53,406 nucleotides of DNA from positions 1 through 53,406 of the forward strand of contig JARGFW010000010.1 in the NCBI GenBank assembly GCA_029211085.1. Reading direction: 5' to 3'. Under the pieces are notes generated by a model, which did not search any database, had not been told where the DNA came from, and saw only the letters and a program-made list of their open reading frames with translations. Each line of letters begins with the position of its first letter. The stretch's first letter is position 1. Positions 17,246 to 25,497 of the stretch are shown piece by piece. A program made the translations under genes and the position numbers. This DNA is from Deferrisomatales bacterium. GTDB taxonomy: Bacteria; Desulfobacterota; Deferrisomatia; Deferrisomatales; JARGFW01.

Positions 17246-18022
17246 TCAGCCGTCGCGTTCGGGGTCGATCGAGTGGTACTTCGGCGGCAGCTGCGGTTCC
17301 GCCAGCACCCCCAGATTGGGTACCGGGTACCGGTAGGCTCCGCGGCTGCGCACGAAGCGCAGCCCGTCCGCCAGGGGCTGGAACTTCGGGTGGGGCACGG
17401 CGAAGGACATCTCGTGGTCCTGGGTTCCCGCGAAGATGCGTTCCCCGGGGCCCGGGATGAGGTAGGTGCACTCCCCGGACTGCACGACGCCGGCGAGCCA
17501 GGCGGAGCAACCGTAGCGGCCGGTGCTGAGCGAGGCAACCCCCGTTCCCTTGCCGTAGTTGGCCCCCTGCACCAGCGCCAGGATCTGGGCCGGGTTGCCG
17601 TAGACGACGACGGCGTCGGGCACGAACCCGCAGGTGGCCAGCGGGGCGAGCCACACCTCGCTGTAGGTGTCCTGGGGCCACCGGGGGTAACTGGCCTCCA
17701 TCGCCTGCATGCACGCGGGATCATCCTGGTAGAACTCGGCAAGGGAACCTTCGAGCAGCCGCTCCGCCCCGATGTGCCCCAGGAACACCCGGGGCAGGGG
17801 GCAGCCGTGATCCCCCTTGCGGAAGGCCATGGTCCAACCGAAAGTCCGTGCCAGGGTCATGCCCTGGCAGACGGCAAGGCGCTTGTTCAGCTTTTCGGTG
17901 GGGACCTTTGCCTTCTGCGGTGTCGCCTCGCCGGGCCGCGCCAGCCGCACGGCCACCGGCGCGGTCAGGGTGCGACAGCACTCCTCCAACGCTGCCGCCA
18001 GGTTCTGGGTCTGTTCGTCCAT
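17246..18022 (-). CDS. DUF169 family protein
   Basis: 258 aa. Matches the DUF169 family as I know it: PVAVRLARPGEA near the N-terminus, an early conserved Cys (RLAVCQGM), a central VWLAPLATCGFVPDAVVVYGNPAQ block, then GVASLSTGRYGCSAWL. No signal peptide or membrane segment. The function of the family is not established. It lies upstream of the ferredoxin-nitroreductase on the same strand, separated by the palindromic element, so a shared redox role is possible but unproven. The ATG at 18022 has a GAGGAG site upstream. Confidence 0.88.
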   Translation of the reverse strand: MDEQTQNLAAALEECCRTLTAPVAVRLARPGEATPQKAKVPTEKLNKRLAVCQGMTLARTFGWTMAFRKGDHGCPLPRVFLGHIGAERLLEGSLAEFYQDDPACMQAMEASYPRWPQDTYSEVWLAPLATCGFVPDAVVVYGNPAQILALVQGANYGKGTGVASLSTGRYGCSAWLAGVVQSGECTYLIPGPGERIFAGTQDHEMSFAVPHPKFQPLADGLRFVRSRGAYRYPVPNLGVLAEPQLPPKYHSIDPERDG

Positions 18023-18142
18023 CGCGTTGCTCCTCGTCGATGCGCGTGCCGGTGGGCCGGCACTCCTGGGGTCTCCCATCCTTCGGCCCATATTACTCGC
18101 ATGCCGCGATCCGTTCCCCGGGCCGGCGCCTCGGTCCATGCC

Positions 18143-19111
18143 TCATCCCGGTTTCTTGTGAGGCCGGGCCGTTGCGTTCGTCAGCCAGACCCCGGCACCG
18201 ATCAGCACGGCTCCCTGGAGCAGGGCTGATGTCAGGGGCTCGCCAAGCAGGAGGAAGGACAGCAGCACGGCGCAGACCGGTACGAAGTTGATGAACACCC
18301 CCGCCCGGATCGCCCCCAGTTCACGGATGCCGTGGTAATACCAGATGAACGCCACCACCGTGCCGCCCAGGCCGAGGTAGACCAGGCTGGCCCAGCTGCG
18401 AAGGCTGTACGTCGGCAGGGTTCCGAACACCCCTTCGGCGGCTGCCAGGGGCAGGAGCAAGAGCACGCCGGCCAGTGCCGAGTAGCTGACGGCGGCCAGG
18501 GGCGACAGGCCTCCCATGACGCGCTGGCCAACGATGGTGTAGAGCGACCAACACAGCACACAGCCGAAGAGATAGAGTTCCCCCCGGCCGATGCCGGCCG
18601 CGACCAGGTTGGCCAGGTTCCCGTCGGTGATGACGAACAGGGCGCCGCCCACCGACAGCAAGACACCGAGGGCTTTGCGGAGCGGCAGACCCTCCCCGCA
18701 GTAGAGGGCCGAGAGGACGGCGATACCCACGGGGTTGAGCGCGATGATCAGCGCCGCGCGTCCGGCCGGGATGGACTGCAGCCCGGAGAAGAAGCAGACG
18801 TTGTAGCCCGCCACCCCGGTCAGCCCGAGCAGGACCACGGCACCCAGTTGCCGCCGGTCCAGGCGCGGGAACCGCCCCTCCACCCTCCGCAGCAGGGTGA
18901 GCAACAGGCCGGTGGCGATGGCGAAGCGCACGAAGGCCGCGGACAGGGGCGGCACCTCCCCGGCGAGCAGGCGCCCCGCGATGAAGGTTCCGCCCCAGAG
19001 GAGCATCGTCGCCAGGAGTTTGAGATAGGTGAGAGCAAGAGGTGGCGCCGCGGGGAGCCGTAGCGGATGTGTCCGCCCCAGGGGAGACACACTGCAGACG
19101 TCGGGGGGCAT
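18143..19111 (-). CDS. EamA/DMT superfamily transporter
   Basis: 322 aa with ten predicted membrane helices in two EamA repeats. The first begins TYLKLLATMLLWGGTFIAGRLL, the second near ELYLFGCVLCWSLYTIVGQRV, and each ends with the typical GVLLSVGGALFV or GAVLIGAGVWL helix. It probably exports a small metabolite; the substrate cannot be inferred. The start at 19111 lacks an obvious ribosome site, and the first 25 or so residues may not be translated. Confidence 0.9.
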   Translation of the reverse strand: MPPDVCSVSPLGRTHPLRLPAAPPLALTYLKLLATMLLWGGTFIAGRLLAGEVPPLSAAFVRFAIATGLLLTLLRRVEGRFPRLDRRQLGAVVLLGLTGVAGYNVCFFSGLQSIPAGRAALIIALNPVGIAVLSALYCGEGLPLRKALGVLLSVGGALFVITDGNLANLVAAGIGRGELYLFGCVLCWSLYTIVGQRVMGGLSPLAAVSYSALAGVLLLLPLAAAEGVFGTLPTYSLRSWASLVYLGLGGTVVAFIWYYHGIRELGAIRAGVFINFVPVCAVLLSFLLLGEPLTSALLQGAVLIGAGVWLTNATARPHKKPG

Positions 19112-19151
19112 GGGCTACAACCCGTCGGTTCTCATCGGAAACACTCCTCGC

Positions 19152-19715
19152 CTACGGCTCGAGTTGCTTGCCCACCTGGAACGCCGTCGCCACCGGCCCC
19201 CCGATCTTCCAGTACTGCCCGTCGGTGATGGAGTAGACGAGGGGGTCCACCTTGCCCATCTCGGGCACTCCGTCCACCAGGCAGTCCGTGTCGGCGTGGA
19301 CCTCCACAACCTCCCCCAGGTGGAGGTTGTGGGTGGGCAGCTCCAGGGTCTGGACCAGGCGACACTCCAGGATCAGCGGGCACTCTTCGATCAAGGGTGC
19401 GCCTGCGACGGTGCCCTCCCGGAGCGTGAACACCGAAGACTTGTCCGCCTTCTTCCCGCTGACGATGCCGCAGTAGTCGGCCTTCACGGCGAGGTTCGTC
19501 GAGGGGATGTTGAGGCTGAACGCCCGGTTGGCTTCGATGCCGCGTTGGGTGTGCCGGTTCGGCCGCACCGCCACCGTCACCATGGGGGGGGTCTGGTTGG
19601 CTACCCCGCACCAGGCGGCGAGCATGAAGTTGGGAACGCCGTCCACCACCGTGCCGACCAGCACGGCAGGCTGGGGCAGCAGGAAGGGCTTGGGGCCCAG
19701 TTGGATCTTGGCCAT
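19152..19715 (-). CDS. Flavin reductase-like (FMN-binding split barrel) protein
   Basis: 187 aa of the flavin reductase/DIM6-NTAB type. Landmarks are LPQPAVLVGTVVDGVPNFMLAAWCGVANQTPPMVTVAV near the N-terminus and RAFSLNIPSTNLAVKADYCGI, both in the FMN-binding fold. No signal peptide. A likely FMN- or flavoprotein-dependent reductase with unknown partner. It lies just downstream of the ABC-F gene on the same strand. Confidence 0.9.
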   Translation of the reverse strand: MAKIQLGPKPFLLPQPAVLVGTVVDGVPNFMLAAWCGVANQTPPMVTVAVRPNRHTQRGIEANRAFSLNIPSTNLAVKADYCGIVSGKKADKSSVFTLREGTVAGAPLIEECPLILECRLVQTLELPTHNLHLGEVVEVHADTDCLVDGVPEMGKVDPLVYSITDGQYWKIGGPVATAFQVGKQLEP

Positions 19716-19749
19716 GGGTCGCTCCTTTCGGGTCGTTTCCGCCGGGGTC

Positions 19750-21336
19750 TCAGGCCGCAGCGGCGTGCCCCGGGTACTCGGGGTCCGCCGGGTACTCGAT
19801 CAGTCCCGCGGGGGTCAGCTCCACCCTGCGATTCGCCACGGTGGACACGAACTGATGGTCGTGGGAGGAAAACAAGACCACCTCGGGAAAGGCCATGAGA
19901 CCGTTGTTTAGGGCGGTGATGGCCTCCAGGTCCAGGTGATTGGTGGGCTCGTCCAGCACCAGGACGTTGGCCCCGGTGAGCATCATTCTCGAGAGCATGC
20001 AGCGGACCCGCTCGCCCCCGGAGATCACCCGGGCCTTCTTCAGCGCCTCCTCTCCGGAGAACAGCATGCGGCCCAGGAATCCGCGGGCGAACGCCTCCCC
20101 TTCTCCGGGGGCGAACTGGCGCAGCCAATCCACCAGACTCAGGTCGTTGTCGAAATAGCTGGCGTTCTCCTTGGGGAAATAGGCATTGGTGATCGTCACC
20201 CCCCAGCGGACGCTGCCGCTATCCGGCTCCAGCTCCCCGGCGAGAATCTGGAACAGGGTGGTCTTCGCCAGGCTGTCCGTGCCCACCCAGGCGATCTTGT
20301 CCCCCTTGTGCACGGTGAAGTGCAGGTCGTTCAGCACCGGGACCCCGTCGATCGCCTTGGACAGCCCCCGCACCTCGAGGATCACGTCCCCGCAGGGACG
20401 GCTGGGCTCGAACACCACGTAGGGGTATTTGCGGGTCGACACCGGCATGTCCTCCAGGGTGAGCTTCTCCAACAGCTTCTTGCGGGAGGTGGCCTGTTTG
20501 GCCTTCGAGGCGTTGGAGCTGAAGCGCTGGATGAACGCTTTGAGGTCGGCGGTCTTGTCCGCCACCTTGCGATTCTGCTGCTGGCGCTGTTTCACCGCCA
20601 GCTGGCTGGCCTGGTACCAGAAGTCATAGTTGCCCACGTACACCTGGATCTTGCCGAAATCGATGTCCGCGGTGTGGGTGCACACCTGGTTGAGGAAGTG
20701 GCGGTCGTGGGAGACCACGATCACCGTGTTCGGGAAGCGGTAGAGGAACTCCTCGAGCCAGGCGATGGCCTTGCGGTCCAGGTGGTTGGTGGGCTCATCC
20801 AGGAGCAGCACGTCCGGGCTGCCGAACAGGGCTTGGGCCAACAGCACCCGCACCTTGTCGCCCCCTTCCAGCTCGTGCATGCGCTTGTGGCGCAGCGCCT
20901 CGGGGATGCCCAACCCGCTGAGCAGCACGGCCGCCTCGGCTTCCGCCTCGTAGCCGTTCTGCTCGGCGAACTCCCCTTCCAGGTCCGCCGCCCGCAGGCC
21001 GTCTGCCTCGGAGAACTCCGGCTTGGCGTAGATCGCCTCCCGCTCGGCGATGATCTCGTAGAGTCGGGGGTGGCCCCGGAGGACGGTGTTGAACACCGTC
21101 TCCTCATCGAACGCGAACTGGTCCTGGCCGAGGGTAGAGATACGCTCCCCCGGGCTCACGGCGATGGTGCCGTGGGTCGGCTCCAGCTCTCCGGAGAGCA
21201 GCTTCAGAAACGTAGACTTCCCCGCACCGTTGGCGCCGATGAGCCCATAGCAGTTGCCGGGGATGAACTTGATGCTGACGTCCTTGAAAAGGGCCCTCTG
21301 GCCAAAGGACAGGGTCACGTTCGCTGCACTGATCAT
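19750..21336 (-). CDS. ybiT: ABC-F family ATPase, YbiT-like
   Basis: 528 aa soluble protein with two ATP-binding cassettes and no membrane segments, the ABC-F plan of ribosome-associated translation factors. Cassette 1 has Walker A GANGAGKST near residue 34, a signature degenerated to LEGGDKVR and Walker B LLLDEPTNHLD. The linker RFSSNASKAKQATSRKKLLEKL is characteristic. Cassette 2 has an altered Walker A, GTDSLAKTT, with Ala in place of the final Gly, but a normal LSGGE-like signature (ISGGER) and VLDEPTNHLD. It resembles E. coli YbiT in sequence and length. The unusual second P-loop may reduce ATP turnover there. Confidence 0.9.
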   Translation of the reverse strand: MISAANVTLSFGQRALFKDVSIKFIPGNCYGLIGANGAGKSTFLKLLSGELEPTHGTIAVSPGERISTLGQDQFAFDEETVFNTVLRGHPRLYEIIAEREAIYAKPEFSEADGLRAADLEGEFAEQNGYEAEAEAAVLLSGLGIPEALRHKRMHELEGGDKVRVLLAQALFGSPDVLLLDEPTNHLDRKAIAWLEEFLYRFPNTVIVVSHDRHFLNQVCTHTADIDFGKIQVYVGNYDFWYQASQLAVKQRQQQNRKVADKTADLKAFIQRFSSNASKAKQATSRKKLLEKLTLEDMPVSTRKYPYVVFEPSRPCGDVILEVRGLSKAIDGVPVLNDLHFTVHKGDKIAWVGTDSLAKTTLFQILAGELEPDSGSVRWGVTITNAYFPKENASYFDNDLSLVDWLRQFAPGEGEAFARGFLGRMLFSGEEALKKARVISGGERVRCMLSRMMLTGANVLVLDEPTNHLDLEAITALNNGLMAFPEVVLFSSHDHQFVSTVANRRVELTPAGLIEYPADPEYPGHAAAA

Positions 21337-21433
21337 GGGTCTCCGCTTTCAAGGGGCGACGCCCCTGCTGGGTATGTTGGGGGATCGGAAGGTACCCGGG
21401 ACGGGTCCCGCGGCCTGCATCCCAGAAAACAAG

Positions 21434-21460
21434 AAACCCCAGGGTCCTGCCCTGGGGTTT
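21434..21460 (-). terminator. Strong hairpin between mgtC-like gene and ABC-F gene
   Basis: Perfect 11-bp stem AAACCCCAGGG (21434-21444) and CCCTGGGGTTT (21450-21460) with a 5-base loop. On the minus strand the T-run TTT is followed by CTTGTTTTC. It is about 145 bases past the MgtC-like stop and about 100 bases before the ABC-F start. It may terminate the upstream operon or act as an attenuator in the ABC-F leader. Confidence 0.7.
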
Positions 21461-21604
21461 TCACGCAGCGGGTGTTTATACCACTGTGGCACCCCTGCTT
21501 GCAATCCAGCTCGACGGGGGCGTGGCTGCCGTCGACGTCCACCGTGCCGGGCACGGCGCTGCTCACCCCCCCCCCGGCTGAACGGCCCCCCTGTCAAGGC
21601 ACCG

Positions 21605-22057
21605 CTACTCGCGCCTGTGCGCGCCCCGGGTCAGTCTGCGCACACTGCTTTCGAGGATCTCGACTCCGGTCAGGATCCCGACGGTCAGGAGGGCGAGTAA
21701 CAAGGCGGCCAGATAGTGTCCCAGGCCGATGGCCGCGCCGACCGCCGACAACACCCAGATCACCGCCGCCGTGGTCACGCCGGAGACCGTCCCGTCGTGG
21801 GAGATGATCACCCCCGCACCCAGGAAGCCGATGCCCGTCACCAGCTGGCCGAGGACCCGGGTCGGATCGCCGTCGCCGTTCCCCGCGAGGGCTCCCAGGT
21901 GGATGAACACCGACGTGGCCATGCAGATCAGCATGCTCGTCCGGATCCCGACGGGCTTGCCGCGCAGCTGCCGCTCCAGTCCTACGATCGCTCCGCACAG
22001 GAGTGCCGTGCCGATGGGCCTCCAAAATGAGAGAGACAGGGGGTCGAAGGAGATCAT
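21605..22057 (-). CDS. MgtC/SapB family inner-membrane protein
   Basis: 150 aa with four or five membrane helices, corresponding to the N-terminal MgtC domain only. Conserved family stretches are GAIVGLERQLRGKPVGIRTSMLI, TRVLGQLVTGIGFLGAGVI and TVSGVTTAAVIW. The cytoplasmic C-terminal domain of classic MgtC is absent. Its ATG overlaps the ankyrin gene stop (ATGA), so the two are translationally coupled. Family members modulate F-type ATPase or ion homeostasis in some pathogens; the role here is unknown. Confidence 0.92.
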   Translation of the reverse strand: MISFDPLSLSFWRPIGTALLCGAIVGLERQLRGKPVGIRTSMLICMATSVFIHLGALAGNGDGDPTRVLGQLVTGIGFLGAGVIISHDGTVSGVTTAAVIWVLSAVGAAIGLGHYLAALLLALLTVGILTGVEILESSVRRLTRGAHRRE

Positions 22058-22641
22058 CTTCTCTTGAGCCCCCGCAGCAGCTCGACGATCTCGTCGTCTC
22101 CCACCGCAAAGGCCGTGTCGCGGGGGCTGTTTCCCGAAGCATCTCTGGCGAGGGGGTCGGCCCCATGCTTGAGCAGCAGGCGCACCACCTTCGCGTGGCC
22201 CCGCAGGGCGGCCTTGTGCAGGGGGGTGCGGCCGCCGGCATCCCGCGCCTTCAGATCGACGCCGTGCTCGATCAGGGCTCGCGCGGCTTCGACAGAACCG
22301 CTGCGCGCGGCCTTGTGCAAGGGGGTCCACCCCTGGTCGTCGCGGGCCGTGGAGTCGGCTCCGGCCTCCAGGAGAAGCTCCGTAACCTCGTGGGAAGAGG
22401 CGCGGTGGATCGGTGATCGGCCGTCCACGTCCCTCGCGTCGAGGGGGGCTCCGGAAGCGATCAGGAGCCGGACCGCAGCGGCGCAGTCGCTGGCCGCGGC
22501 CAGGTGCAGGGGGGTCTGGCCCCCCTGGTCGGCGGCATCGACTTCCGACCCGCCTGCGAGCAAATGCTCCATGCGTGCAACATCCCCCTGGCTTGCGGCT
22601 TGGTGGAGCAGGCCGTGGGAAGGGTCCGTTTCTCGGGGCAT
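22054..22641 (-). CDS. Ankyrin repeat protein
   Basis: 195 aa made almost entirely of about five 33-residue ankyrin repeats. Repeat cores such as GQTPLHLAAASD, GRSPIHRASSHE, GWTPLHKAARSG, GRTPLHKAALRGH and GNSPRDTAFAVGD are visible. No signal peptide, so cytoplasmic. The ATG at 22641 lies about 40 bases from a good promoter. The ATGA overlap with the MgtC-like gene suggests it may act with, or regulate, that membrane protein. Confidence 0.92.
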   Translation of the reverse strand: MPRETDPSHGLLHQAASQGDVARMEHLLAGGSEVDAADQGGQTPLHLAAASDCAAAVRLLIASGAPLDARDVDGRSPIHRASSHEVTELLLEAGADSTARDDQGWTPLHKAARSGSVEAARALIEHGVDLKARDAGGRTPLHKAALRGHAKVVRLLLKHGADPLARDASGNSPRDTAFAVGDDEIVELLRGLKRR

Positions 22642-22687
22642 GTCAGATGTTCCTCTGTCGAGGTGGCGGGTCGCCCCCGCGACCGCC

Positions 22688-22715
22688 AGCATAGGCCTCC
22701 CTTCGCCCGTGTCAA
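22688..22715 (-). promoter_or_regulatory. Sigma70-like promoter for the ankyrin-mgtC operon
   Basis: On the minus strand, TTGACA (22715-22710), a 16-base spacer and TATGCT (22693-22688). The predicted start point near 22681 gives a 40-base leader before the ankyrin ATG. The rest of the 310-base gap up to 22951 shows nothing recognisable. Confidence 0.6.
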
Positions 22716-22951
22716 CGGGGGCCGTGGTTGCAGCCCGCCGCCGCCGGACAGCCGATACGGATACGCCGAACTGCCGCAGGGCGGGTAGAGGGGAGCCTCC
22801 GGCCGCAACTTCCGCGCACAGGTAGGAGGGGCGACGGGCGGCGACCTGCACGGCGAGAGACCGTCGAGGATGAGTCATATTCTGTCCAGGGCGTGCCGAT
22901 ACGAGGTCTATAGAACGTGGATTTTCGACCGACATTCCGGGAGGTGTTTCT

Positions 22952-23863
22952 TTGGCGAGATGCAGATACTGCGAGAAATCGGGCCTGACGGTGAGAACCA
23001 ACCGGCGGGGCGTTTGCAGGATGTGCGCTGCGACGATCCAGCAGGATGTGGCGAGGAAGCTTGCCGAGGTCAAGGAGGCACTGATCTACATCCGTTGCTC
23101 CAAGGACCCGGAAGTCCAGGGTTCGTTCTGCGACGTGGCCACGGAAACGGTGACGAAGCTGGCTGCCTACGAGGAACGTCGGTTGGCGGAGATCAGTCCC
23201 TCGCCTGCAGCCCTGTTGGTCATGCTGCAAGGCAAGAAACAAGAGGCCACCTCGGCCCTGGCCGGGAAGCCCGAGGTGGTGCGCCCCCTGGCAGGTGGCA
23301 CCGCCTACCTCTCCCACATCAGCGCGCCGGCCCGGGAAGCACCGGAAAGCGGGGCTGCGGCTCCGCACCGGGCGGCCCCAGAGGCCGATGCCCTGGGCGG
23401 CCGGATTTGCGTGACGGCACCGCGGGGAGAACGGGACTGGTGGGCGTGGGAACCCTCGACGCCGCAACCGGAGGCGACCCGGGCGCTGCGTCGCCAGGGA
23501 GTGGCGGATGCCCGCGGCAAGGACCGGCTGCCTGTGGACTGCCTTGCCCTCCTCGATCCGGGTGCGATCCGGGGAACCCTGCAGAACATCTCCCCAGGCG
23601 GTGTCTTCCTGCAGACCGACAAGCTGCACGTGCCGGGGCAGTCGGTGCGATTGATCGTCAGCACCGCCCATGGCCCCGCCAAGGCACAGGGCGTGGTTCG
23701 GTGGGTGCGGGCGGACACCCTTTCGGGAGCGGAGGCGGGGATGGGGATCGAGTTCACGGAGATCGCCGAGGAGCTCCAGTCCTACCTGTCGGCCCGGCTC
23801 GGCTATTCCCTCCCGGTTGCCGCACCGCAGGCCTCCACTGCGGCCGCCAGACCGTCGGCGTAG
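22952..23863 (+). CDS. Zinc-finger plus PilZ domain protein (TTG start)
   Basis: 303 aa. The start is TTG at 22952, five bases after a strong GGGAGGTG site; no ATG fits the frame. An N-terminal four-cysteine finger (CRYC at 4-7, CRMC at 22-25) precedes a helical stretch. A variable Ala/Pro-rich linker (about 105-185) follows, then a C-terminal PilZ domain (about 185-285). The PilZ domain has the c-di-GMP binding RxxxR (RGKDR) and NxSxxG (NISPGG) motifs intact. It probably binds c-di-GMP and relays the signal through the finger. Its 3' end overlaps the convergent TPR gene by 61 bases. Confidence 0.85.
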   Translation: MARCRYCEKSGLTVRTNRRGVCRMCAATIQQDVARKLAEVKEALIYIRCSKDPEVQGSFCDVATETVTKLAAYEERRLAEISPSPAALLVMLQGKKQEATSALAGKPEVVRPLAGGTAYLSHISAPAREAPESGAAAPHRAAPEADALGGRICVTAPRGERDWWAWEPSTPQPEATRALRRQGVADARGKDRLPVDCLALLDPGAIRGTLQNISPGGVFLQTDKLHVPGQSVRLIVSTAHGPAKAQGVVRWVRADTLSGAEAGMGIEFTEIAEELQSYLSARLGYSLPVAAPQASTAAARPSA

Positions 23864-25194
23864 ACCTTCCGGGTGGGGTTCCAGGCGGTTGCTTTGCGGT
23901 ACAGGGCAGCCGCGGCACAGGGGTCACCGCGGCTTCGGGCTTTCTTGGCCAGCAGGTGGGCGGCCGAGGCCTTCTGCACGTCGGCATCCGCTCCCCGCAG
24001 GTTCGCGATCGCTTCCGCCCAGCGCAAGGCGGTTTCTTCGTCCCCGACCTCGACCGCGCAGTGCATCAGCCCACTGAGGACCCCGGCGCCGTGGGGGTTC
24101 TTCTCCAGGGCAGCGGAAAAGGCTTTCCGGGCGGCTGCGTGCTCCTGCCTGCGGTATCGCGCCCAACCGAGAAGATCCAGGGCCAGATAGGACTCGGGGC
24201 CCGCGGCGACCGCCTTGTCAAAGGGGGCCGGATCGATGCCCCGGGGGTCGGCCGCGTAACCGTTGCCGTAGAAAACCTCCAGGGCCTCCCCCAGCCGCCG
24301 CAGCCCCTCGGGGTCGGTCTCCTCCGTCCACAGGGCCTTCGCGGCCTGCTCCCGGGGCATGGGGAGCCCGCAGTCCGCGAGCCAGTCCAGGAACGCACGC
24401 CGCAGGGCGACGAGTCCGTCCCCGGGGACCACGCTGAACTCTGTGACCCACTGCTGCGGCGGCTCAGCCGCGTCGGTGAGCTGCAGGCGCACCACGAGCT
24501 CGGCGCCCTCCTTCACCTCTCCGGCTATCCAGAAGCGCACGTCCTGCTCACGGGCGATCCGGGGAAGGTCCAGGGACGGCACCGTGCCGCGGCAGTAGTC
24601 GCGCAGTTCCTGGGGCTCGACGAAGATCTTTTGGGCCCGCCAGCCGAACCAGAACTCCTCCAGCCCGGTGTGCAGGGCCAGCACGTTGCCTAGCAGGAAG
24701 TGGAGGGCCAGCCCCGTGCCGTCGAAAGGCTCTCCCGCCGCCGGCTGCAAGGGGAGGACAACGATCCTCTGCCGCAGTCGCTGCTCAGCCGGGGGTTCCA
24801 GGCGTTGTTCCTGCATGGTGTTCCTCTTCGTGGGTTCAGGTTCCGCGGTGACCGCACAGGTGTCGAACCGGTAGCGGCTGTCGGCCCCTGTCTCTACGGA
24901 CCAGGAGTTCTCGGCCGAGAAGGGATGCTTTCCCTCGGGGTCCAGGGGTATCTCCCGTGTCCCGGTAAATCCGCTGACCGGGAGCTCCGTCCCGGAGCGT
25001 GGTTTCGAGTCCTCAGCCGCGACCCGTCCCTGGTAACGACTCGCCGGGTGGGTGCGCTCCTCGACCAGCGGGCTAGCATGGGCGTCCATGGCCGTCGCCG
25101 CCAGGAGCAGGCAAACCGGGACTGCCTTCAGGAGGTGCAGACGAGTGGCGGCCGCAGGTGCGGGACGGCTGGGGCATCGAAAACCTTCCTGCAT
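23803..25194 (-). CDS. TPR-like protein of unknown function, possible exported N-terminus
   Basis: 463 aa if started at 25194, or 337 aa if started at 24816. The main body (from RIVVLPLQPAAGEPFDG) opens like the IAVLPF-type nucleotide-independent domains attached to TPR proteins. It continues into helical repeats (LDLLGWARYRRQEHAAARKAFSAALEKNP and later AAALYRKATAWNP). The longer form adds a signal peptide (LHLLKAVPVCLLLAATAMDAH) and about 80 unrelated residues; both starts have good ribosome sites (GGAGGA and GAGGA). A degenerate copy of the 24816 start region lies further upstream, so the extra N-terminal part may result from a rearrangement. Confidence 0.65.
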   Translation of the reverse strand: MQEGFRCPSRPAPAAATRLHLLKAVPVCLLLAATAMDAHASPLVEERTHPASRYQGRVAAEDSKPRSGTELPVSGFTGTREIPLDPEGKHPFSAENSWSVETGADSRYRFDTCAVTAEPEPTKRNTMQEQRLEPPAEQRLRQRIVVLPLQPAAGEPFDGTGLALHFLLGNVLALHTGLEEFWFGWRAQKIFVEPQELRDYCRGTVPSLDLPRIAREQDVRFWIAGEVKEGAELVVRLQLTDAAEPPQQWVTEFSVVPGDGLVALRRAFLDWLADCGLPMPREQAAKALWTEETDPEGLRRLGEALEVFYGNGYAADPRGIDPAPFDKAVAAGPESYLALDLLGWARYRRQEHAAARKAFSAALEKNPHGAGVLSGLMHCAVEVGDEETALRWAEAIANLRGADADVQKASAAHLLAKKARSRGDPCAAAALYRKATAWNPTRKVYADGLAAAVEACGAATGRE

Positions 25195-25497
25195 GGCGCG
25201 TCCTCCATGGTGACGATCCCGCTCCGCATATCTCATCGCTTCCCGCCGAGCAACCTCCCCCGGCGCGATCCTCGCCGTCACCCCGGGGTCTCCGGGGCTT
25301 CCGGCCACGGGACCCGCGGCCTGGCAGGCCCAGCAGGCAGCGGAGGGCCAGCCCCGTGCGGTCGACGGGCTCTCCCCGCCGACGGCAGGGGTTTCCAGGC
25401 TTTGTTCCTGCAGGACTCACATCCCCGTGGGTTTAGGGGGCGGGTCCGGCGCCCTTCAGACAAGCGGGCAGACTCTGCAGCGGTGTCGTCACCACGA
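25195..25497 (-). pseudogene. Non-coding gap containing a decayed partial copy of the TPR gene 5' end
   Basis: Plus-strand 25331-25436 aligns with 24691-24830, the start region of the TPR gene. Both share the 18-base GGAGGGCCAGCCCCGTGC core and then TTCCAGGC.TTGTTCCTGCA. The copy has lost about 40 bases, and the start codon equivalent has become CTG. Conceptual translation gives GEPVDRTGLALRCLLG versus GEPFDGTGLALHFLLG in the intact gene. It appears to be the remnant of a tandem duplication. Nothing else was seen in this gap. Confidence 0.6.
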
